Positions 1 through 5,468 of a DNA stretch of 5,468 nucleotides are shown one piece after another. How positions within the stretch are numbered: position 1 is the stretch's first letter; the number at the start of each line of letters is the position of its first letter. The notes under the pieces are model-generated. The model was not told where the DNA came from and searched no databases. It saw nothing but the letters and a program-made list of their open reading frames with translations. Both the position numbers and the translations under genes were made by a program. The stretch comes from a bacterium (GTDB lineage: Bacteria > Desulfobacterota > Binatia > UBA12015), in the NCBI GenBank assembly GCA_029976905.1, contig JAPOLW010000301.1, positions 1-5,468 on the forward strand. Reading direction: 5' to 3'.

Positions 1-2241
1 GCCCGCCGAGCTGGAGGATCGACTTCCGTGGTGGGGCACCTTCACCACGGTGGCCAGCAGATCGCGGACCTTGCGTTGCAAGATGCGCTCCCCTCGCCGC
101 TCGACGTCGCCCAGGAGCAAAAGGCGCGTCGCCCCGTAGCGTAGCGCGAGCACGAGCGAGGCATCGTTCGACGAGAGGCGATCGTCCTCCGGGCCGGGAT
201 GCAGGACGCGCAGCTCTGGCCCTCCGCCTCCGGGGCCCCACACCTGACCCGGATGGGCACGCCGATGCGTCATGCGACGCGCCTCGACCGCAGCCCACAG
301 GTCGCGAAAACCCTGCGCCTGCGAGCCACGCCCATTCCACCAGAGTTGGCGCGGCGCCAGCTCCTCGACGACCGCCCGCAGGCCTCCGTAGTGATCGCGA
401 TCGCCATGGGACAAGACCACGGTCTCGAGGAACGTGCCCCATCGGGCGCGAATCGCGGGAACGACGATCCGTTCGCCCGGATCGAACGAACCGCCAAGGC
501 CGCCCGCGTCGACCAGAACGAGCTCGCGGCGCGGCGTCTCGACCAGAACCGCATCGCCCTGCCCAACGTCGAGCATGGCGATGCGCAGGGTCCCGGCGGC
601 GGGTGTAGGCAGGCGCCCCGCCACGACGACGACGAGCGCCGCTCCCAGAGCTGCCCGACGCCCCCGGCCCGCCGGAAGCATGGCCGCGCAGACCAGACCG
701 ACCGCCCCGGCCGTCGACCAGGGAGCCGGTCGCGACACCGCCAGGGCCGCCCCGGGTAGCTGGGAAAGTGGCTCCAGGAGTCGGATGCCGGTCTCGACCA
801 GCCAACCCGCGAGCCGGAACCCGAGATGGGCCAGCGGGGGGAACGGCATCGCGACGACCCCCGCGAGGCCGAAGCCCAGCGCTCCAGCGCCGAGCCACGA
901 ACCGACCAACAAATTCGCTCCGACCCCGATCAGCGAGACCATCCCGAAGTAGTGTGCCGTGAGCGGAGCGGTCACCACGGTGGCCGCTGCGCTCACGAGG
1001 ACGCCCTGCAGAATCCGGGAAACCATCCTCCGGGCGCGGCCTGCCTGCCGACCCGGCTCGAGCCAGGGCCCCAAACGGGAAGAGCGGAGCCGCGCGAGGG
1101 CCGCCAGAATGCCGATCACCGAAGCCACCGAGAACTGGAACGAAAGATCAGCCAGATTGCCCGGTTCCCAGAGGACCAGGAGTCCGACGGCTGCCAGCAC
1201 CGAACGCGTCGGCTCCGTGCGTCGCCCCGATGCCGCACCAAGAAGCACCAAGGTGGCCATGACGAGGGCGCGCAGCGTGGCGACCGCGGCGCCGCTCAGG
1301 GTCGCGTAGGCGCCCGCAGCGAGAAGAGCGAGCGGCGCCGCAAGGACCGAAAGCGGAAAGCCCAGGCGCCCGCCCGCAGTCCACGCCAGCATCGACTTCA
1401 CGCCGAAAAAGACGGTTCCGGCCACGATCGCCAGATGCATCCCCGACACCGCCAGGAGATGAGCTGTGCCGGTCCGCGAAAAGACGGCTCGCAGATCCGG
1501 CGAAAGCCGCCCCTTGTCTCCAATCACCAGCGCGCGCACGACGCCGGCGGCCCTCGGTGAGGCGACCGCCCGGTCGATGGACGCGCCGATTCGGCCACGC
1601 AGGCGGAGCAGGCTCGCCTCGAGGCCGTCGCCCGGTTCCGGCCCGAGCACCTCCCAGCCGCCGTCGTCGCGGGCCCAGGCCGTCCACTGGAGGCCGCGAC
1701 CGGCAAGCCAGCGGGCGAATCCATCCCGACCACCATTGCAGAAGCCGCGCGCCGGGCGCACCGCGAGAGGGAGACGAATCTCGTCCCCGAGTTCCCACCG
1801 TTGCTCGGCGTGACGGAGGGAGAGCCTCACTCCCTCCCCTCTCCGGAGCCCACGGGGCCCCGGCCCGTCGTCGAGCACTTCGAGCGCAACGCGCACCGGC
1901 GCCGCCCCCTCCTCCACCGACGCGACCACGCCGTGCACGCGGGCACGAACCCGTTGGGTCGGGATAGGATCGGCGAAGACAGCCGATTCCGGCGCCAACT
2001 GGCGAACCATGCGAGCCTGACCGCAGGCGCCAAAGACCACGACGATCGCCATTGCCGTTCCCAGACGGCGGTGGCAGAGCAGCCCCAGCGGGATCAGAAA
2101 AAGAGACATCACCAGCAGAATCCAGAGGGAGGGGCCGAGGGCGCCGGCTCCGACCACACCGACGAGCAGCCCACCGACGGCCGCCGGCAAATACGCGGCG
2201 CGCGGCAGCGGCCGCCGGCGCGAGAGGCGCGTGTGGGCCAT
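1..2241 (-). CDS. comEC: ComEC/Rec2 family DNA-uptake channel and nuclease, 3' partial (~747 residues visible)
   Basis: ComEC is the inner-membrane protein that carries transforming DNA into the cytoplasm; its metallo-beta-lactamase-fold domain is thought to degrade the non-transported strand. I translated the frame line by line and found it open, without stops or frameshifts, from 2241 to the left edge. Residues about 15-76 form three likely membrane helices. A DUF4131-type soluble region follows (about 80-185, with GGRDGFARWLAGRGLQW). The polytopic Competence domain (about 225-510) shows VIGDKGRLS, FSRTGTAHLLAVSGMHL (254-270), YATLSGAAVATLRAL, LWEPGNLADLSFQFS and HYFGMVSLIGVGANLLV. The nuclease domain shows LDVGQGDAVL (557-566), VDAGG, LSHGDRDHYGG (610-620), NDASLVL, LLLGD (708-712) and KVPHHGSRSSSS (734-745), so the metal-binding residues seem intact. 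Probably 50-120 residues and the stop lie beyond the edge. ATG 2241 is preferred, although no Shine-Dalgarno is clear; GTG at 2262 or 2274 are alternatives. It lies 144 bases after uvrC on the same strand. Confidence 0.96.
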   Translation of the reverse strand, partial: MAHTRLSRRRPLPRAAYLPAAVGGLLVGVVGAGALGPSLWILLVMSLFLIPLGLLCHRRLGTAMAIVVVFGACGQARMVRQLAPESAVFADPIPTQRVRARVHGVVASVEEGAAPVRVALEVLDDGPGPRGLRRGEGVRLSLRHAEQRWELGDEIRLPLAVRPARGFCNGGRDGFARWLAGRGLQWTAWARDDGGWEVLGPEPGDGLEASLLRLRGRIGASIDRAVASPRAAGVVRALVIGDKGRLSPDLRAVFSRTGTAHLLAVSGMHLAIVAGTVFFGVKSMLAWTAGGRLGFPLSVLAAPLALLAAGAYATLSGAAVATLRALVMATLVLLGAASGRRTEPTRSVLAAVGLLVLWEPGNLADLSFQFSVASVIGILAALARLRSSRLGPWLEPGRQAGRARRMVSRILQGVLVSAAATVVTAPLTAHYFGMVSLIGVGANLLVGSWLGAGALGFGLAGVVAMPFPPLAHLGFRLAGWLVETGIRLLEPLSQLPGAALAVSRPAPWSTAGAVGLVCAAMLPAGRGRRAALGAALVVVVAGRLPTPAAGTLRIAMLDVGQGDAVLVETPRRELVLVDAGGLGGSFDPGERIVVPAIRARWGTFLETVVLSHGDRDHYGGLRAVVEELAPRQLWWNGRGSQAQGFRDLWAAVEARRMTHRRAHPGQVWGPGGGGPELRVLHPGPEDDRLSSNDASLVLALRYGATRLLLLGDVERRGERILQRKVRDLLATVVKVPHHGSRSSSSAG

Positions 2242-2385
2242 CGTCGACCAGTTCGGCTGCACCGGCGAGGGCACGCTCGAAGTTCTCGCGGCCGTGTTCG
2301 ATCGACGAGGGTGCGAGAGACGGGCGCGCCCACAAAACCAAAGACGGGCGCGCCCACAAAACCAAAGACGGGCGCCGACGCGGAC
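2242..2385 (-). other. uvrC-comEC intergenic region (144 bases)
   Basis: This is the only noncoding stretch in the window. From the uvrC side it holds a short inverted repeat around the stop codon, a 24-bp tandem repeat with GC palindromes (2319-2375), and about 75 bases of plain GC-rich DNA leading to the comEC start. I see no convincing promoter with -35 and -10 boxes and no canonical terminator, since no GC stem is followed directly by a clean T run. The comEC frame is open back to the uvrC TGA, but the only start codons in it are GTG 2274, GTG 2262 and ATG 2241. Read-through transcription from uvrC into comEC is plausible but not shown. Confidence 0.8.
2319..2375. repeat. 24-bp direct tandem repeat, two perfect copies plus a 9-base partial third
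   Basis: The plus-strand unit begins gacgggcgcgcccacaaaac and ends caaa. Copies occupy 2319-2342 and 2343-2366 and are identical; 2367-2375 (gacgggcgc) starts a third copy that then diverges. Each full copy contains the perfect 10-bp palindrome GGGCGCGCCC (2322-2331 and 2346-2355), and the partial copy retains GGCGCC (2371-2376). In minus-strand RNA the two palindromes can pair as a 10-bp stem, extendable by G-U pairs, around a 14-base U/G-rich loop. The partial copy offers a competing 6-bp stem with the middle copy. The repeat is in the gap between uvrC and comEC. Its function is unknown: it could be a small variable-number repeat, an RNA structure affecting comEC expression, or a protein-binding site. 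Confidence 0.9.
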
Positions 2386-2393
2386 TCAGTCCG
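2381..2393 (-). repeat. Short perfect inverted repeat around the uvrC stop codon
   Basis: CGGAC and GTCCG flank the TGA stop of uvrC, giving a possible 5-bp stem with a 3-base loop in minus-strand RNA. No T run follows directly, so it is not a convincing terminator by itself. In such GC-rich DNA a stem of this size can arise by chance. It is recorded because it adjoins the tandem repeat. Confidence 0.35.
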
Positions 2394-4251
2394 ACAACTT
2401 CTCCTTGATGGTGGCCGCGAGCACCCGACCGATCCCGGGCACCGAGGCGACGTCGTCGACCGGCGCATCGCGTACGCGGGCCACACTGCCAAATCGCTTG
2501 AGAAGCGCCTTGCGGCGCGTTTGTCCAACTCCCGGAATTTCATCGAGGGGCGAGCGCAGACGCGCGCGATCACGCAACTTCTTGTGGTAGGTCACCGCGA
2601 AGCGATGCGCCTCGTCGCGTGCCTGCTGAAGCAGGAACAAGGCGCTGGAGTTCCGCGCCAGAACGACGGGATTGGCGCGACCGGGAAGGAAGACACGCTC
2701 CTCGCTGCGCGTCACTTCGCTCGCGCGCGCGTCGCGCACCGCACGGGATTTGGCCAAGCCGACCAGGTCGAGGCCCTCGATACCGAGTTCCCGGCACACG
2801 GCCATGGCGACGGCCAGTTGCCCCCGCCCGCCGTCGATCACCAGAAGATCGGGCAGATCGTCACGTTTCTGTCCCGCCGAAAGCCGCCGCGTGAGCATCT
2901 CCCGCAAACTGGCGAAGTCGTCGGTCCCTTCCACCGTGCGAATGCGGTAGCGACGATACCGCGAGGTATCGGGGCGGCCCTCGTCGAACGCGACCACCGA
3001 GCCGACGGTCTCGCCCCCCTGAAAGGTCGAGATATCGACGCATTCGAGACGCTTGGGCGCACTGCGCAGGTGCAGGCGTCGCGCCAGCTCCTCGGCCGTC
3101 TTCTCCAGACGTTCCTGCGCATCGCGACGCTCGAGGAAAGCCTGGCGGGCGTTGTCCTTGGCGAGATCGACGAGCCGCCTCTTGGCTCCGCGACGCGGAA
3201 CCAGGATCTCCACCGCGGCTCCGCGTCGTTCCCGCAAAAGATCCGACCGCGCGGCGCGATCCTCGAGTTCGACCGGCAGAAGTACTTCGCGCGGGATCGG
3301 TCTTCCCCCCTGATAGAATTGAGCCAGCACCGCGCCGATGACTTCGTCGTCGGGGAATTCCCAATCGGCAAAGCCGAACGATCGGTTCGCCGTCAGGCGC
3401 CCCGCCCGGATGACGAGAACCTGGACTTCGATGAAGCCGCCCTCGCGGTAGAGACCGAAAACATCCTGATCGACACCTGCATGTGCGACGACCTGCTGAC
3501 GCTCGCCGGTTGCCTCGATTGCGCGCAACTGGTCGCGCAACCGGGCGGCTTCCTCGAAGCGAAGCTCCCTGGACGCCTCCGCCATTCGCTCGCGCAACAA
3601 CGTCGTGAGTTGCGAGTCACGCCCCTCGAGCAGAAGAGCGGCCGAACGCAGGTGCTGCTCGTATTCGTCGCGGTCGACCGGCAAGACACACGGCGCGAGG
3701 CACCGCTTGATCTGGTACTCCAAGCAGGGCCGCGCACGATTGCGGAACACGGCATCGCTACACGTCCGCAGGGGGAAGACCTTGCGGATGACGTCGAGGG
3801 TTCCGCGGACCGCCGACGCCGAATGGAAGGGGCCGAAGTACCGGCCCCCGTCCTTCACGATCTTGCGTGTGACCATGACCCGCGGCCAGGGGTCACGAGC
3901 GGTGATCTTCACGCTGACGTACGATTTGTCGTCCTTCAGTCGGACGTTGTACCGGGGCTTGTACTGCTTGATCAGGTTGTTCTCGAGGATCAGCGCTTCC
4001 TTCTCGTTGCGCGTCACCAAGCACTCGAGATCGGCCATCTTGCGCACGAGAAAGGCGACCTGATGTCTCCCGTCGCCGCCGCGAAAGTAGCTCTGGACTC
4101 GAGCGCGCAGGCTCTTCGCCTTCCCGACGTAGAGAACGACACCGGCGGCATCTTTGAGGAGATAGACACCCGCGCGCGCGGGGAGAGCCTCGAGCTTCGC
4201 CTCGACGCTCGCGTCCAGCTCCCCCCCGCCACGGCTCGATGTCCGCTTCAC
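2386..4251 (-). CDS. uvrC: UvrABC system protein C (UvrC), dual-incision excision nuclease, complete, 621 aa
   Basis: UvrC cuts the damaged strand on both sides of a lesion in the UvrB-DNA complex. The N-terminal GIY-YIG domain (about 24-100) makes the 3' cut; GVYLLKD, YVGKAKSLRARV and ILENNLIKQYKPRYN supply Y41, K44, R51, Y55 and E90, the expected active-site set. Four cysteines, C164, C176, C184 and C188, match the spacing of the proposed iron-sulfur ligands in E. coli UvrC. A UVR domain (about 214-249, RFEEAARLRDQL) pairs with that of UvrB. The RNase H-like domain for the 5' cut has D406 (ECVDIS), D473 (LLVIDGGRGQL) and H549 (RDEAHRFAV). Tandem helix-hairpin-helix motifs end the protein (IPGVGQTRRKALL at 572-584, then VPGIGRVLAATI). 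The length is typical. The GTG start at 4251 was chosen because it overlaps the uvrB TGA by four bases and leaves a normal-length N terminus; the upstream ribosome site is only a weak G-rich stretch. One oddity is DISTFQG where DISHxxG is common. Confidence 0.98.
   Translation of the reverse strand: MKRTSSRGGGELDASVEAKLEALPARAGVYLLKDAAGVVLYVGKAKSLRARVQSYFRGGDGRHQVAFLVRKMADLECLVTRNEKEALILENNLIKQYKPRYNVRLKDDKSYVSVKITARDPWPRVMVTRKIVKDGGRYFGPFHSASAVRGTLDVIRKVFPLRTCSDAVFRNRARPCLEYQIKRCLAPCVLPVDRDEYEQHLRSAALLLEGRDSQLTTLLRERMAEASRELRFEEAARLRDQLRAIEATGERQQVVAHAGVDQDVFGLYREGGFIEVQVLVIRAGRLTANRSFGFADWEFPDDEVIGAVLAQFYQGGRPIPREVLLPVELEDRAARSDLLRERRGAAVEILVPRRGAKRRLVDLAKDNARQAFLERRDAQERLEKTAEELARRLHLRSAPKRLECVDISTFQGGETVGSVVAFDEGRPDTSRYRRYRIRTVEGTDDFASLREMLTRRLSAGQKRDDLPDLLVIDGGRGQLAVAMAVCRELGIEGLDLVGLAKSRAVRDARASEVTRSEERVFLPGRANPVVLARNSSALFLLQQARDEAHRFAVTYHKKLRDRARLRSPLDEIPGVGQTRRKALLKRFGSVARVRDAPVDDVASVPGIGRVLAATIKEKLSD
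4248..4251 (-). other. GTGA stop/start overlap joining uvrB and uvrC
   Basis: On the minus strand the last base triplet of uvrB (TGA, 4250-4248) shares bases with the uvrC start (GTG, 4251-4249). Such four-base overlaps are a known mark of translational coupling, in which a ribosome ending one gene restarts on the next. Here it would tie UvrC output to UvrB output. The stretch before the GTG has only a G-rich weak ribosome site (GGCGGGGCG around 4258-4266), consistent with dependence on the upstream ribosome. The overlap is seen directly; coupling is inferred. Confidence 0.85.
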
Positions 4252-5468
4252 CGGGCGCCCCGCCGACGGCGCGTCCCCGCCTTCTTCGGGGTGCCGCGAC
4301 GTGGACGCACCTCGGCCACGCGTCCCGTCCCACCGTCCCCCGACAGTTGTCGGATGCGATCCCGGAGCTCTGCCGCACGCTCGAATTCCAGAGATTCCGC
4401 AGCCTCCTTCATCTCCTGTCGCAACTTGTCGATGTCTTCGCTCCCCGCGCCCGGCGTGCCGGCTTCTTCCTGCAGCGAAACCGTTGCGTAGTCGGCCTCG
4501 TAGACTTCGACCAGCGGCGAGCCGATGGCCTTGCGGACGGATTCGGGCGTGATGCCGTGCTCCTCGTTGTAACGGCCCTGGATCTCGCGGCGACGCTCGG
4601 TCTCGTCGATGGCGCGACGCATCGAATCCGTGACTCGGTCGGCGTAGAGAAGAACGCGCCCATGGACGTTGCGTGCGGCTCGACCGATCGTCTGGATGAG
4701 CGAACGGGTGGAGCGCAGATATCCTTCCTTGTCGGCGTCGAGGATGGCCACCAGCGAAACCTCGGGGATGTCGAGCCCTTCCCGAAGCAGGTTGATACCG
4801 ACGAGAACGTCGAAATCGCCCCGGCGCAATCCGCGGATGAGCTCGACCCTCTCGATCGTATCGACGTCCGAGTGAATGTACCGGACGGCGATGCCAACGT
4901 CCTGCAGATAGTCGGTGAGGTCCTCAGCCATCTTCTTGGTGAGGGTGGTCACCAGCACCCGCTCGGAACGTTCGATGCGAAGCCGGACTTCTTCCAGCAA
5001 ATCGTCCACCTGCGAGCGCGCCGGGCGCACCTCGATTTCGGGGTCCATGAGACCCGTGGGACGAATGACCTGCTCGGTGACGAGCCCCTGGCTCCTCTCG
5101 AGTTCATAGTCCCCCGGTGTCGCGGACACGTAGACGGTCTGGCCTACGCGCTGCTCGAATTCGGAGAAATTCAGGGGCCGATTGTCGAGCGCCGAGGGCA
5201 GCCGGAATCCAAACTCGACGAGGGTGTCCTTGCGCGAGCGGTCTCCACGATACATTCCGCCGATTTGCGGAACCGTCACGTGGCTCTCGTCGATGACCAG
5301 AAGATAGTCGTCGGGGAAGTAATCCAACAGCGTCGAGGGAGGCGCCCCCGGCTCCCGACCATCGAGATGACGAGAGTAGTTCTCGATGCCGTTGCAGAAG
5401 CCCATCTCCGCGAGCATCTCGAGATCGAACGCCGTGCGCTGTTCGAGTCGTTGGGCCTCCAATAATTT
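4248..5468 (-). CDS. uvrB: UvrABC system protein B (UvrB), C-terminal ~406 residues, 5' partial
   Basis: UvrB is the cytoplasmic excision-repair subunit that receives damaged DNA from UvrA, verifies the lesion with a limited ATP-driven helicase activity and recruits UvrC. The frame is open to the right edge, starting KLLEAQRLEQRT, a conserved internal UvrB stretch, so the TTG at 5462 is not a real start. Numbering from the edge, visible motifs are NGIENYSRHL, DESHVTVPQI (about 60-69, helicase motif II), LPSALDNRPL, YVSATPG (113-119), GINLLREGLDIPEV (224-237), QTIGRAAR (259-266, motif VI) and a UVR domain (about 344-375, core LEFERAAELRDRIRQL) that contacts UvrC. A basic tail of about 31 residues ends RRRRGAR. 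The family is usually about 660-690 residues, so roughly 270-280 are missing, including Walker A and the beta-hairpin. The TGA stop overlaps the uvrC GTG start. No frameshift or lost motif is seen in the visible part. Confidence 0.97.
   Translation of the reverse strand, partial: KLLEAQRLEQRTAFDLEMLAEMGFCNGIENYSRHLDGREPGAPPSTLLDYFPDDYLLVIDESHVTVPQIGGMYRGDRSRKDTLVEFGFRLPSALDNRPLNFSEFEQRVGQTVYVSATPGDYELERSQGLVTEQVIRPTGLMDPEIEVRPARSQVDDLLEEVRLRIERSERVLVTTLTKKMAEDLTDYLQDVGIAVRYIHSDVDTIERVELIRGLRRGDFDVLVGINLLREGLDIPEVSLVAILDADKEGYLRSTRSLIQTIGRAARNVHGRVLLYADRVTDSMRRAIDETERRREIQGRYNEEHGITPESVRKAIGSPLVEVYEADYATVSLQEEAGTPGAGSEDIDKLRQEMKEAAESLEFERAAELRDRIRQLSGDGGTGRVAEVRPRRGTPKKAGTRRRRGAR

Noticed and set aside
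199..1560. Several plus-strand open frames of 116-244 codons over the left part
   Set aside because: All lie opposite comEC, are Arg/Pro/Ala-rich and have no recognisable domain or ribosome site.
1148..2365. Minus-strand open frame of 405 codons starting with a TTG inside the tandem repeat
   Set aside because: It is out of frame with comEC over the same bases. The comEC frame carries clear Competence-domain motifs and membrane helices, while this one is Gly/Arg/Ser-rich low complexity without motifs.
2319..2366. Tandem repeat considered as a CRISPR array or intrinsic terminator
   Set aside because: Copies adjoin each other with no unique spacers, so it is not CRISPR. The GC stems are not followed by an uninterrupted T run on either strand, so a standard terminator is not supported.
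1801..4491. Plus-strand open frame of 896 codons lying opposite uvrC and its flanks
   Set aside because: It is fully antisense to uvrC, whose motifs are unmistakable, and extends into comEC and uvrB. Its translation has no recognisable domain and is rich in Arg, His, Asp and Gln in the way antisense frames of GC-rich genes are.
5460..5462. TTG as the start of uvrB
   Set aside because: The frame continues upstream to the edge and the residues there match the inside of UvrB, so the true start lies outside the window.
4239..5465. Plus-strand open frame of 408 codons lying opposite uvrB
   Set aside because: It mirrors the uvrB coding region codon for codon on the other strand and shows no family motif. 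It is a long antisense shadow typical of GC-rich coding DNA.

Overview
The window is a fragment of a GC-rich bacterial chromosome (by eye roughly two thirds G+C, with strong G/C preference at third codon positions). All recognisable genes lie on the minus strand, so they read from right to left in these coordinates. The order of transcription is uvrB (5' end cut off by the right edge), uvrC (complete), then comEC (3' end cut off by the left edge). The organism cannot be named from this alone. GC-rich codon use, a GTG start and a full three-part ComEC with an N-terminal DUF4131-type region suggest a free-living high-GC bacterium, perhaps Gram-negative and deltaproteobacteria-like, but that is a guess.

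Right part (4248-5468): the C-terminal ~406 residues of UvrB, the damage-verifying helicase-like subunit of nucleotide excision repair. It retains helicase motifs from DESH onward, the UVR domain and a basic tail. Middle (2386-4251): UvrC, the dual-incision nuclease, with every expected domain and catalytic residue. Its GTG start overlaps the uvrB stop in a GTGA arrangement, so the two subunits are probably translated together. Left part (1-2241): ComEC/Rec2, the inner-membrane channel and nuclease of DNA uptake. It is open to the left edge, and about 747 residues are visible.

The only intergenic space is the 144-base uvrC-comEC gap. It holds a 24-bp direct tandem repeat (two full copies and a partial third), each copy with a perfect 10-bp GC palindrome. 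In RNA these could form alternative, mutually exclusive hairpins between a repair gene and a DNA-uptake gene. This is the least explained element here.

UvrB and UvrC act one after the other: UvrB verifies the lesion after UvrA loads it, then recruits UvrC for the two cuts. ComEC works in a different process, so its position downstream may be simple co-transcription or may link repair to uptake of foreign DNA. The window otherwise looks like ordinary housekeeping DNA, and I see no undescribed multi-gene system in it.
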